A stretch of 64,000 nucleotides of DNA from Climacium dendroides (taxonomy: Eukaryota; Streptophyta; Bryopsida; Hypnales; Climaciaceae): assembly GCA_950106755.1 (NCBI GenBank), contig OX467087.1:12218047-12282046 (forward strand), given 5' to 3'. The notes below the pieces were generated by a model. The model saw nothing but the letters and a program-made list of their open reading frames with translations. It did no database searches and had not been told where the DNA came from. The translations under genes were made by a program, and so were the position numbers. Numbering within the stretch: the stretch's first letter is position 1; each line of letters begins with the position of its first letter. This document shows positions 22,771 to 35,600 of this stretch, piece by piece.

Positions 22771-23770
22771 TATGCCACGTAGGATTTTTTTGCCTACGTA
22801 GCTTAAGAAAAAGTCAAGCCCCCAAGGATAGGCAATGTATACGCCACGTTGGCAAAATATGGCTAATTATGGCTATTTATACCCCTCAACCTATATGACT
22901 GCCAATATGATTGATGTCTGAAGCGACTATTTTTAAACTATTGGAGTTAGTCATATTTTGAGTCATCTATAGTGATTTTTGTGTGAGTTATATTTTTTGA
23001 TTTTACGACTCACTGTAGTCATATTTTGCAGTCACAAAACATTGCTTTTGTTGTAATGATATTTTGCAAGTTAATGACTTAAGTATAAGATTTTGAGAAT
23101 TTTGAGATGGCGTTTCACAATTCCATCCAAGTCAACATTTCTTATTACAATGAATTACAATAAATTGAATAAGTAAAATAAATAAATATACTCAAACATC
23201 CAATAAACAAACATCTTAATCTTGCATACGATCACTACATACCTAACTCGTGAAAATCTACAAAAAATCTCACTATTGCTTTAGTATTGCAAGAGTTGAT
23301 ATTGACACCTACACTCATCAAAGCTCAATTAGGCGGGGATGGTAGTGGCAAGGCCAAATCCAACACTTGGGTTTGCCTTGACTTCTAAAAGTTGGAGCCT
23401 AAGATCACATAGTCAAGCTTGAAAGTCTTTCACCATCAATGTAATGTAATGTTCAAATTATTATAAACTTTTGATAAAAAAATGAAGAAAATTCATTTTT
23501 AAATCCACGTCATACTCAAATAATCTAAAATTTTAAAAATAGAAGGATATTATATTTAAAAATTTTGTAGTGTGTAGAAAACTTTAATGTCACTCTTCAT
23601 TTAGAAATGTGCATATAGATGTTTGACTTTTTACTAGTCCAAAACTAATGTCTTACAAAATCACAACCTTAATTGCACCTTGTCTAAATTTTCCATCATC
23701 ACTCTATGTACATTTGTAAAATCAATATAAACATAAATATGCTAAGAAACAATTTAGAATATCCCCTTAA

Positions 23771-24002
23771 CCCTTTAATGACTAAAAAGCCCAAATTGGG
23801 CTTCATGTTTTTTAAGCAATTTTGAGGAGTTTATATGGGATTTTAAAATTTATTTCTAATAATTATTTATTCAAACCAATGTATGCAATGTTCTTAATTC
23901 AAGCTAATGATATAATAAAATTTTCCATTTCCTTTATACTTTCTACAATATAATCAATCAAAGTATACAACTTAAAATCATGAATTCTTAGTACGTAAAG
24001 GG
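23771..24002. mobile_element. TTAA-flanked MITE, 232 bp
   Basis: Ends read CCCTTTAATGACTAA and TTAGTACGTAAAGGG, inverted with two mismatches, with TTAA at 23767-23770 and 24003-24006. The interior is not obviously related to the other TTAA families in the window. Confidence 0.7.
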
Positions 24003-24424
24003 TTAAACAAACTTCAGTTTGACCCTTCAAAACTTTTGCATACAATATTCAAGTATCTCTTTTTTGGTGCATAGGATCTTCTTTTTACTTGCTAGAAAGA
24101 GAATATGAATGTTTGATCAACATGTTAATAGTTGCTACATCAAATAGTGAAATTGGTTTGCCTTAACAATTAAGTTGCTTTATCCAACAAAGTTACCTCA
24201 TGACTCATTGTTTGTCCACATAGAAGCGCATGTGACTCACTAAATTTGAACTATGAAGCAATGCACCAATCTATACAACAAACATGATTCTTGCATTCAT
24301 TGCATCCTTTTGCAATAGTAGTACATATTAATATAGCTTAGAATGTCAAGAAATTAATAAGGGGCAACCTAATTTCACTATTTAGTATAGGTATAGTAGC
24401 AAAAAGTGGCAACTTGAGGGATAT

Positions 24425-24585
24425 TACTACTAGAAAATTTAGTTTATTTGTTGATTTGGTTGAGTTGATGTGATTCACTTTTCTATTGATTTTTGTCCAA
24501 ATCAACAAATTATTGTCCAAGTAAAAGGAAAAATGAACCATAGCAATGCAACCAAATCAACAAAAAAATTGAATTTTTAATAGTA
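24425..24585. mobile_element. Foldback mini-CACTA MITE, 161 bp
   Basis: Ends read TACTACTAGAAAATT and AATTTTTAATAGTA; further in, GTTGATTTGGTTG pairs with CAACCAAATCAAC. TAT flanks both sides (24422-24424 and 24586-24588). It resembles the 147-bp element at 62934. Confidence 0.65.
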
Positions 24586-25329
24586 TATTCAGGATTTTTT
24601 TTGTTTTTTTCTCTTGGTCTCTTTTACAGCTAGAGTTTCTTGGCAATGAAGGTCCACTTGTATATGCTAGTGGGCTCTTGTTGCAATCCACTTCTTCAAC
24701 TAGTCCCTTTAAGAAGCTATCAAATATGCACAGTAAGGGGTTCTAAAATGAATTGCCAATAACGTGAGAGCCTAATCAAATTTATTAGATATTGGTTTTT
24801 ACTTTGCCAATGGATGGAATAAAAGCAAGGGTGGGTCCATTATGATTCCAAGGTGTGACTACTTCATTTTTTTGAATGAAAATTGGTTGTCCAATTACCT
24901 TTTTACAAATGTTAAAAGAATCTTAGGCCCGCTTAAATTTAATAATGGCCACATTTAAGAACCTTGTAAATTACTTTTTGCATGTCATTATGCTTTTTGA
25001 GGGTCAAACCATATCTTTCTTCAAATGGAGTGTATGTGGTTTTACAAGGCCTATGATTTGAAATAGTCAAATAGGTGCCTACTACAATTTTTTTTGGAAA
25101 TTCATAAGTAATTCATAAAAACTCTAAAAAAATATGAAACCACTTAAATTAGATTTTGCATTAGCTTCTCTTCATGTGAAAAATAAAGAAAAATATTTTT
25201 GGGCACATAAAACCTATGAGAAAAGCCAACTAGCCCTTAAAGGGTCACTTTATAAGCACACTATCTTCTTCCCAATCAAAGAATGTAAAAACTCCACATT
25301 TCAAATGATAATTCAAATACTGCAATTAA

Positions 25330-26073
25330 CTCCTAAAGGTTTTTGACTATGTTTTCACCAAAAACGCTCTAAATTTCCATTTCCAATACAAGTACCAAAT
25401 TTTAAAAAAAAATTATTTTTGGGCACATATAACCGTAGGATCTTGTAGTACAGTGGTTTGTGAAGAAGTGGTAAAAATTTCAGCTTTTTTGGAGTTGTAC
25501 AACATAAAGGAAAAAAATAATTAGTAGAAAGAAGTAGAGAATGATTCAAAATACTAAATTGTTAATAATTAATTTATGGAATTGAAAAATGCCAATCCCA
25601 ATGGTTGTTACGTTGTAATAAAAAATCTACACCTAATGTTTTTTTTTTCTTTCAAAAATATTTAAAATTGAGTAAGATAAAGGACTTCAAAGTTTACTTG
25701 AGAGTAATTGCTTGCAAACTACCCCAAACTAAAACTCCTCATAACTTTCATCTCATTAATTGTAATGGAATGATTTAAAGCTTTCCAAGTATATATAAAA
25801 TTATCTAGAGAACCAATTTTTTTTTAAATTCTTAAAAAAGTGATTTTTAAAGAAACTTTTTTTGCTGCCCAGGTTGCCTGCCGAATGCAAAAAATGACAT
25901 ATCATACAATAAATTTTAGACCATGTAGTCAAAAGTTATGAAAATTGTTGGGCCTTAAAGCTACTCCTTGGGCACATGTTGTGTGAAAATTTAAAAAAAA
26001 ACCCACCTCCATTCATAGTGAGCTATCCAAAATCACTATGTTGCCAAAAAAATGCCCTTTGGTCTTGTAGGGG
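25330..26073. mobile_element. TTAA-flanked element, 744 bp, inverted relative to 14394-15345
   Basis: TTAA flanks both ends (25326-25329 and 26074-26077); the ends are CTCCTAAAGG and CTTGTAGGGG. The empty site is at 14338-14341 in the paralogous flank. Interior sequence is the reverse complement of parts of 14394-15345, so the two related elements entered neighbouring TTAA sites of the same backbone in opposite orientations. Confidence 0.85.
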
Positions 26074-26341
26074 TTAAATTTCACGTGCTCAACTTGCTCC
26101 ATCACTTTTGGAACTAGAGCCACAATTAAATGCTTCAAAGTCTAGCGACTTCTCCTTTGATTTGTGTTGCTCATGTCGTACTTCGACCTTTATTTATTTT
26201 TTAACGTGTACAGATTAATTTGTACGACTTGTTTGTGGTACTGTTGTGCGGAAATTTCCATAGTGTATTCAAATAAACTTAAGTGTATGTGTAAAAATGG
26301 ATGCTGTTTTGAGGCGGCAGGCACAAGCTCTGTTACTACAG

Positions 26342-26727
26342 GTTGGGAGAAGTGCATACAGGTCTTAGCAGACCCACCGGGTGAGTCCTCGAATCGTAGA
26401 ATGATAGCCTCCTGATTGTTCTGCTCTTCGTCCACCTCACGTGCTGGTACTAGGAGTTTTTCGCTCAACTCTGGGTTAAGGATTTAGGGATAAGTGTCTT
26501 CATGACGAGCTGCAAATACCATGGATTGACATGATTGCAGATTTGACCTTGCCCGAGGCGTTGAGATTGGGAACAAGGAGTTTGAATTGAAGCATGTTGA
26601 AGAGGCTTTCACCACTGCAAATTGGATCGTGCGTATATACAAAGTGAAGCCTCCAGTGAATCAACCACGTTACGTTACATCTCACTTTCTGAGTGTAATT
26701 GACAGAGAGCTAGCTGAGCATGTGTAA
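26342..26727 (+). pseudogene. STT3 oligosaccharyltransferase fragment: last two exons
   Basis: Two exons are visible. The 39-bp exon 26342-26380, after an acceptor CTACAG, encodes LGEVHTGLSRPTG. The exon 26541-26727, after TTGCAG, encodes [20 protein letters not shown], then [20 protein letters not shown] and a short tail to TAA. The 160-bp intron has a GTGAGT donor, and the split Gly codon joins the two in frame. This matches the C-terminal end of plant STT3, the catalytic subunit of ER oligosaccharyltransferase. The many upstream exons are absent; instead the flank from about 26100 matches repeat sequence at 15350. It is therefore probably a captured gene fragment with its intron, not a functional gene. 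Confidence 0.75.
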
Positions 26728-26998
26728 TTTTGTATATGCAACTCTGTTTGGGTTGAACAAGAGGTACGTAGTGCAACGTCTGCGAGTCTAGAATAGTGAG
26801 AACTGCTCTCTGCTCTTTCTTGGCGGCCAGTGAGGTAGTACGGTTGAGGCGAATCGCAGCATAGTTGAGAGAGTATCTAGTGTAGGACTGCTGCAGCGAC
26901 GGATGTTTGTGGATTAAAATGGTCACTACTTTACTGCAGCTAAGGTTTGTTTTTTCAGAAATCTGATCATCGTGGTTGAAGCGGAACTTCATCTGATA

Positions 26999-27170
26999 AC
27001 ACAGGGAGACCGGGAGGGCGATACCGGGGGGTATTCTTTTCCGGAATGTAACTATACCCCCCCCCCCACAAATTTTCTTATTTAAGAAAATTGAGGTGTG
27101 TGTGTGTGTGGTTTAGTTACATACCCGAAAAAAATACCCCCCCGGTATCGCCCTCCCGTTCTCCATGTGT
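26999..27170. mobile_element. Foldback element with arms of about 60 bp
   Basis: The arms GGGAGGGCGATACCGGGGGG and its reverse complement, plus flanking ACACA/TGTGT and inner GTTAC segments, pair over about 60 bp with few mismatches. The centre holds a palindrome ATTTTCTTATTTAAGAAAAT and a GT microsatellite. The GC-rich arms stand out from their surroundings. Superfamily unknown; no clear target duplication was assigned. Confidence 0.7.
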
Positions 27171-27660
27171 AAGACTTCCTGAGTCCCAAGTCAGATCCTG
27201 GTTCCTTTGAACTTGCATGCCGGGTATACAAGTCTTCGAAACCAGAATGATGGTGATGTCATCGTGTGTTTGGCTCCGGATTTTGCTTTGCAATGTGGTT
27301 CCCAGTTTCAAACGATCCGGGCATTTGAGTGAAGATTATTTGCTTTTTGAATTGTTCATTCCGCCTTGAGTCCAACCCAGCGAGTGACAGCTTGTTGGGA
27401 ATTGAAGAACCCTGTGCTAGTAAGCCAATTTTCGTATTCTGATTGGCAGCACCGGTGCATTGCAGTACTGATCAATGGAAGTGCACCGTAACAATCTTGA
27501 ACTTCAGGGTTTGCCTCCCACGCGGGCTGTAAACTGTTGAAAGTTATTGAATTGAAGCTTATTGACAAATCCTGCTGTATTATAGAAGCACCACCCCAGT
27601 AAGGATGCTGCGGACCACAGTGGTCTGATGGATGACTTCAGTGTTGACCGTACCAAAAGT
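27171..27660. other. GC-intermediate non-repetitive stretch, no gene recognised
   Basis: Base composition resembles the STT3 fragment just upstream more than the AT-rich repeats. Open frames on the minus strand (27117-27311 and 27356-27568) give no recognised protein. It may be a captured 3' untranslated region or another gene fragment, but nothing in the sequence decides. Confidence 0.35.
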
Positions 27661-27664
27661 GAAT

Positions 27665-27875
27665 GGGCCTAATGTAGTATGGCATTAAAGTGACCATTTA
27701 CGAGCTGGTCCCCCTTTTTCAAAGGTTTCTATGAATAGAAATATTTTTGGATCATTTTTCAGAGGAAGAAAAATGGATGCGGAATGTCACACAAGTGGTT
27801 TCATTTTTTGAATCATTTTTGAATTACTTATGAATTTTGAAAAAAAACTGTTGTAGGCACCTATTTGTGACCCTA
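27665..27875 (-). mobile_element. Partial inverted copy of the AGGTAG-type MITE
   Basis: It is the reverse complement of parts of 12059-12451 (GTAGTATGGC, GACCATTTAC, AATGGATGCGGAA and CACAAGTGGTTT are shared). One end is missing and no TA pair could be assigned. A further diverged direct fragment is at about 25030-25260. Confidence 0.5.
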
Positions 27876-28158
27876 GGTCTTTCAAAATCCAACCACTTGC
27901 AACTTCTAAAGTGATTTCAATAAATGAAGGCCAACAATTGGCTCTTGCAATAAATAATGCTTTTCTCTCAATTCTCTCAATGGCTTGAGAGGTCCATTTA
28001 AGGACCACCTACTATCCACTACTATCCATTTCAAACCTAAATATGGGGGTGATTTGAAGAGGCCGCTCACTTTTAGAGTAGAGTACCTTATTGGTCCAAT
28101 AATCAGAGAGTTTTGGTGACTACCTTGGTCATGGGAGGCTATGTTCATATAGGGTTAA

Positions 28159-28573
28159 TCCTTAAATGTCAAGCGGATGTTTGGTGTTTGATGCATGACA
28201 AAGAATCTTTTAGTGTAGGATTGAAGTGTAACTATTCATCTTCGAAATTTTGTGTGAAAATTAAAAAGGGGAAATCTTCTACAATGCTTTGACTTCCAAT
28301 GAGTGCTTTTGGATTTTTTTAGACCAATGATTCCTATGGTATCAAAATGCATGATTTTAATCCGAGATCATGACTCTAAACTATCAGAGGATGGTGGAAA
28401 GGTACCCAAACCAAATGACATGGTTGTGGATTTGATACCTGACAATGACAAGTGGTTTATATAGTGTTAAATCAGCCTATCTACCTGATGGAAATCCCTT
28501 GTAGTGTGTTGTTCAACACTCTTGTGTCAAAAAAATGCATGATTTCTACATTCCTCAGTTCACCATTTAAGGG
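28159..28573. mobile_element. TTAA-flanked MITE with internal insertion, 415 bp
   Basis: Ends TCCTTAAATGTC and CACCATTTAAGGG with TTAA at 28155-28158 and 28574-28577 place it in the same family as 56120-56332. It is twice as long, with about 200 bp of extra sequence in the middle between two related ATGCATGATTT motifs. Confidence 0.7.
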
Positions 28574-28577
28574 TTAA

Positions 28578-30039
28578 GAAAGATATTTGTTTCTAAGCAT
28601 CAAATGGCAATGAAGGAGGGCTTTTATACCTGACCCTTTTTGGTTTATCCTTGGATCAACCAAAGAATCCACTTGGGCTTGTTCTCATCCTTTCAAGTGC
28701 TACTCCACTATAACATCTAATAAATAGCACTCTCTAAAGTAATATTGATTGTCAAACTTGGCCTATTGACAATAGTCATGAATGCATATGACCCTCTTTC
28801 ATGTAATAAACTCACTAATGTAGAGTGTCAAAAGAGGATTGGTAATGAATATTACTTTAAAGAGGTTTTTTACTTTTGAGAGTATTGCCAACTAATATTA
28901 CCTTAGAAAAGTTTATTACTTTAGAAATATTGCTTTAGGAGGGTACTAGTGTGAATATGTTCAACAGACATACCAACCTTCATTCATCCGAGTTTCCTAG
29001 TTCTCTTGTTAATAATTTCTCACTTGTATAATATGGATTTTCAAAACTCTTTTGGGAGAATTGTTTTTTCAAAGAACCCAACAAAATTTGTATTCATATG
29101 ATATTATGCAATAATATTTTAGCCTATACTAATCGAAAATAGTATAGCTTTGATAATCCAGTATTAGATATAGCAATAAAATAAGCTAGTGTACCTTTTG
29201 ACTTGGACAATTAAATTATTCTACTACTTTCACATTCACATAGTAGATGAAATTTCAAAGGCATTATAATTATCCAAGTAAAATTATAATTTTGTAACTT
29301 CTTGAAGTTGTTTGCCCTCAAAATTATCAAACCACCCCTAGAGTGGAGTCATAAATGTCTCCTAAACAATTGATAAATACCTTTCCATGTATCCAATGGT
29401 ACTTAAATATTCACCAATCAAAGATTGACTTGTTGGAATTATTGCATTGATTTTGGCAAAAAATGAAAAAATTTGGATGTTTTTTTGAACAAAATTGAAG
29501 CCAAATTAAGATGATAAAAGTAGGAAGTGAACAAAATTTGGCTAGTACAGCTTATTGCAACAAGGTTTAGGAAATTTTGGTTTGCATGATGACAAATTCA
29601 ATTTGATGACTAAAAAAGCATCTCTACAAAGTTTGTATCTTGAAAAGAATGTGATTTTTTGGAATCTTGAAGAGTATATGATTAGATTTGGTGCTTTGAA
29701 ATATGTCATTTCACCAAATATGACCATACAAATTTGGCATTATCATGAAATTTTGAAGAACTAGTAAAGAACAATGCATATCAAATACAATAAAATACAT
29801 TGAAGCTTCACAATAGGTATACAAAGTATAATATAGTGTTGCACATTATAATTAATGGTAATGATATTTATGATTTCATTTCCATTTAGATACATGGATA
29901 TGAGCTTTCAACTTCAAACTTCAATAAAATTTTGATTTTTGGGATTTATTTGATGTTATTGACCAAAGCAGAAGAAATCATAACTAGAGTTGATTCTCTT
30001 CATTTCACTACTTTAGTACAAAGAAAAGAGAAAGAAATT
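28578..30039. other. AT-rich intergenic sequence; no gene seen
   Basis: The last third (about 29520-29860) is the inverted relative of 1147-1640. The rest shows no recognised repeat ends or coding signal; short frames at 29542-29764 overlap on both strands and are not convincing. Confidence 0.5.
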
Positions 30040-32657
30040 TAATGGTCAAAAGCTCAAAATTGAGAAAAAGAAGAAGTATGAACCCCTAGAAGTTGCCAAA
30101 ATACACTACATGTTCAATTGCTACGTTCAATTTTTAACTATCATTTTAAAAAAAGGGGTCTCATTTAAAATCCAAAAATAATCTAAACCACTGAAATTTA
30201 GTATAATAATGTTGAATAGATGTCAACTAAAAATATGGATGAAAGTTAGCCAAGCTACATTGTGAAATTAAAAGGTCTTTATATTTTATTCATGGGACAT
30301 ATTAGCCTCAACAACACTTTTTTTTAGATTAAATCATAAGTTATATTATCAAACAAACAAAGAGAATATTAGTATTGATCCTATAATGTGATATTGTTGG
30401 TAAGAAAAAATGCACCCAAAACTTCACTTGTCTCTAAAACTTCCAATTTGTAAAAAATCCAAGAACTTTTTATTATTATTGCCAAATGATCAAATTCAAA
30501 TCTAAATTCAAAGATCCTATACCAATTTGGGGGAGAATGAATACTACAAAATAAAATATTGAATTATCTATAAAACACTTGGTAGATTATATTATTTAAT
30601 ATCTACCAACTAAAATTGAAAACTTAGGCATTCTACATTTCTACATAAGAACTTCATGTAAGAAATTTTGGAAGAATAGTTTGCCAAATTTTTGAACATC
30701 CTTAATTGATAAAATTAATTCCTCCTACCACATATACTTTAGAATTTTTATCAATTTTTAACAACAATATTAATTTAAAAGTCATTTAATATTGTCCTCC
30801 ATTTGAAACTCAGTTTTAAATGTGAAATGCATTTGATTTCTTATTTGATTATTAGTTAACTATTTGTTACCTCTACACTTCATGTGGTTACTGATATCAC
30901 CCCAACACATTTGCAAGAAAAAAAATTCAACTATTTTTCTTCATAGCGCCTTTATTGTATTAATTTTGAAGGTTCATTTCTTGATTACACTAGTCATAGT
31001 AGCCCATTGACAACAATGAAGGAATAAAAACAAGTTTTTGTAGATTTGAAGGACACAAAACTATTAACTTAAGAGTACACATATTTTGTGTTTGATCAAT
31101 GATTATCTCAACCATATATATATAAATTCAAAATTATCACACCCTAAAATGTGATACCAATATTTCAACCCAAATGTGAAACTAAAATCTAGATATTGAT
31201 GACAAAAGGTGCATGTACATGTAGTTAAGCTTGGATTTCAAATTCGAAAATAACCAAGCCTAAGAGATAGTTCGTTCCAAGGAGGCAATTAAATAGAATT
31301 GCTTCACAATTTATCTACTAGGTCATTGCAACCAAAAGGTAAGAAAAAATGTACCTTAATCTACATACATGTAATTTTTCTCACATGATAATACTAGTTG
31401 TTAAATTGCACTCTCCCCTCTTAATGGCCACAAGGGTTGAGGTAATTCCCCACTTTATTCTTTATTCTTTAATCTTGATATATGTTTTTCTTTATCATAA
31501 TTTTTTTCTTCGTCTATATAATTAGCTTTTGCTACCTGGCTCTTCAGTAATTGGTCTTTATTCAAGTACAACTTGTTATAGCTTTCACCTATAAACTTGA
31601 ACTTGATCACTTTAATTTGTATCCTTGTCTCCTACCTTAGAAAGCACAAATTCTTTCTTCACCAATTTGTTCCTCTTATCTTCAACCACACAATTTGGTT
31701 TTGAGTAATTTTTACACTTACAAAACTTACATTTTTTTTTCACTAACTAGCGGTTGTCACTTGCTTTGCTACGCATCAACTATATTATTTCCATCAATTT
31801 CTTATGTGATAAAATGCAAATTAATAAAGTATATATAATATTTAAATGAAAATATTGACATCTTCATATAATATTCTTTGAAAATACATATATTGTGCAA
31901 TAAAAAGTAATTAAAGAAAGTCTTTATATCATAATTTTCACAAAAAAAGTCTTTGCAAAAATGAAAAAATTGCAATAAGAAAAATTAATCAAGAAAAAAA
32001 TGTAAATAGAATCTTCACATTTAAATATGTAGAACAATAGTTTCAATTTCAAGAAAATATTCAATCAAGAAATTATTAACCTTCATATAATAATTTATAA
32101 ATATACATATAATAAAATATAGAGTAATTCTAATATTTTCAAATCAAAATCTTTACAATTAAAGAACATGCAAAATTTTCACCTATTAAAATGTAGAATA
32201 ACAATAACGATTCCAATTTCAATAAAAGATTCAAATAATAAATTATAAAAATCTTCATAATCATTTGAATATATTGCAATCTAGAATAAAAGAAAAAAAT
32301 ATATATTCAAGTTAAATTTTATACATTAGAATCTTTGCATATTTGCATATTTTCAAAGAAAAGTGATAAATTTTATAAATGAATTGCATCCAAAGATACA
32401 ATGTAATATCCTTCCATTGACTATAAAAGAATGTATCAAAATGGCTACATATATCATCCTACCATATTTATTGATATGGTAGGTTGTCTCAATTGAGACA
32501 ATGAAATAATGATAAACACCAAAAGAATGCAGTTGGATGGAAGGGGACGTCGCCAAAGCGTGCATGAACCCTAAACATGCAGAGTTTGAAACAAACTCTT
32601 AACTTTTCCATCCACCTGATTCAGGTGTAATTATATGTAGGAATCTGCATGACAATG

Positions 32658-35600
32658 TCATGCAAAAACCTCATGGTAAACCACATTTTTTACCGTTCCC
32701 ACGGCATTTAAATTGTCATTAGCAACTTTAATGTTTGCAGGATGTCTACTACGAGACATAGTCACATATAATTGACCACGGCTAAATACTTCATTTCGAA
32801 GTTAAATGCCGACTTGGTCATATAATTGGCCCTGCGATTTATTGATTGTCATAGCAAAAGCTTCAGTATAGAAAATTGTCTTCGACAAAGTGTAAATGAT
32901 AAGTGACTATTGTTGCAATGATGTGTGATTCTTGAAATCATCACTTCTTGACCACAATGGCACCCTTTTACAATTTCACACAATAATACAGTGGGAGACA
33001 CTTGCAAAACACGCAAATGACTACCATTGCATAAACCCTTTGTCGGATTCAAGTTCCTTAACAACATAACATATTGACCACATTTTAGGTTTAATTGGTG
33101 AGGAGGCAAACTGTTAAGTTGTAATGAATTTAAAAACTCTATCGGATAATGATGGGCATGCTCATCATTTTCATGTACAAAATTAGCACTAAAACATTGA
33201 TACACATCTCCGGGCATGCGATCGGTGATTTTTTGATTGATTTCTTGAGCATCATCATTTCGCACAGCCAAAATGACACACTCAGAAAAATCAACCGGGT
33301 GATCAAAAATGACATCAATGAGACCATATAAAGAGTTTTCAACCGCAACCATTTCTAATGGTAAATCCACTTCTAAACCGGTTTTGCCCTCACCAATATT
33401 TAATAAAAATTGTTGAAAGTCTGGTTGACTTTGCAAACGCATATTTGTGGTCAAATGAAAATGTTGCATTAATGGAAACAAATATGAACGTCGCAAGCAA
33501 GCCTTAACAGTTTGTTGGCGACCTCCACGTACAACTACGGGCAAAGTTTGGCGAAAATCACCACCATATAAAACTACAAGTCCACCATTAGGACAATCTA
33601 AACCCCGAATATCTCACAAAGATCTATCTATAGCTTCTATCATAAATCAATGTTCTATACAAACTTCATCAAGTACAATCAATTGCACTTCACACAAATT
33701 TTGAACCAACGACAATTGAGTACTAATATTACAAGTTGAGGCTTCATGTAATTGTAATGGAATGGCAAGAGAGGAATGTGCCGTTCGTCCTTCATGTAAA
33801 AGGCAAGCATACATTTGACACCACAACCACAAAGATAACATAATATGGTATTGTACACAAAAGTCTTGCCAGTCCCACCGGGTCCATCCATGAAAAAAAG
33901 TTTATTTGAAAGATGGGGCTCTAAAACAGCAAAAGTCACTGCATTGAAAACAATGTGTTGCTCTTCGTTAAGTCTATCTACATCTTCCTCTACAAAATAA
34001 ATGTTTTAATTATCTAAATCATTATTGTCATTGGCATCACCACCAACATCAACAATATTTGAATAACCAAACTCATTCAAATCTTGAATGTTAAAAAAAT
34101 CTATAATGCGTTTATTTGAAGATGACAAATAATCATTAATAGATAAAATGACTTTACAATAGCGGTTTGAATCATCATGCCAATCATCAGACATAGCATC
34201 AAGATACTTTTTAAGTAAGTTAAGAGGATTCAACGGTTGTCCAAACACAAGAAGTGTTGCAAACAACCGCCGAATCTATCTAGGCAAAGCAATGAGGGAT
34301 GTATCTTAAAGACAATTGTTCCATTCAACATCATCTTGCAAAAGCCCTCTTGCAATACAAGTGGCTTTATATGTTGGATGAATTATATCTTGAAAAGAAA
34401 ATAGGTCATCAAACGAAGTTGGTGCCTTAACATAAGTCAACAATAAACGCAAGTAAAATAATTCAGTATCTACGAGAACCATATTTATCCCACCAAAATT
34501 TTTTACTTTGTGTTGTCTTCTTTTCCACATGTTCTTTTTCACATCCCACTTATAGTGGAGTGGAAGATCCATGTATCGAAGAAGCATATAATTGCCATAA
34601 GTAATTAAGGCACGAATATGACGATTGAGCTCAAAAAACTTTGTAAGTTTGGTCTCAACATTTTGATCAATCACTGATTACAAAGATGTACCTTCGTGAA
34701 AGGTGACATACTGTTGGTTGGGAAGATGAACTGGTAAACGACAAATACTATGACTCTTGTTGTTGGTTTCAAAACCAAAAAGTCTCCAACATGCTTCTTG
34801 AGCAGCCACATAACGGCCCTCCAAGAAGTCTTTAATTTCATCTACTATCTCATCAATTTTTACTACGCCATGATCTGAACCTTTAAAAATATACTTGTGA
34901 AGGTATTTAATAGTTTTTACTGAACTACAAACCTCCACATTAATATGACAATTAAAACAACCTATCAAATATGGGTTGTATGGCATAACCTATCAATTGT
35001 TCAAGCGAACAATTTGACCTCATGTGCGTTTCTCAACATATCTACCGTGATTTCGACGACCGTACAAAATATGACCATGACCATCAATCTCAGTGGTATC
35101 TCGAGTTTGCATAGGATAGTTCTTTAAACATCTACCGTTTTTCATACAAGGGCAATTGGGATTGTCTAAACCACATGGACCGTGTATCATGTGTTTTGCA
35201 ACCACCGCATAAAGCAATGGTTGTCTATTCACATCTGAAATCTCAACATATACAAGTCTATCTATAACGTTACAATCATTAATCTTGTCTTTCAACCAAA
35301 GAAGAATGTGAGCATGAGGGAGACCACGCTTTTGAGACTCGATAGTATAACAAAAAACAATCATCTCTCCCAATACATTCTTTTTTGTGATTTCTTCCAT
35401 CATGGCTTTTAATTTGAGCTCAAAAACACGTACAACTACATCTGAACAATCCGGAGGGGTTTGACTTGGACCAAGCTCATCTATAATCTCAGGTCAAATC
35501 AGATTGCATGTCATTGTAATAAACAAATTTAGTTTACCTAAGACTCTAACTAAAACCATACTATCTTGAAAAAGGTTTTGCATATATCTAGGGGAACCAA

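Larger units (their letters stand above)
20791..23058. mobile_element. CACTA (En/Spm) non-autonomous transposon, 2.27 kb
   Basis: The left end reads CACTACAACAAAAGCAATG and the right end CATTGCTTTTGTTGTAATG, an inverted repeat that extends with the following TGACTGCAAAA/TTTTGCAGTCA to over 30 bp. ATA flanks both ends (20788-20790 and 23059-23061). Related backbone copies at about 50061 and 59938 lack it. Multiple copies of an AATATGACTCA/AGTCATATT motif lie inside the right end, as CACTA elements often have subterminal protein-binding repeats. The interior is low-complexity and encodes no recognised transposase. Confidence 0.88.
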
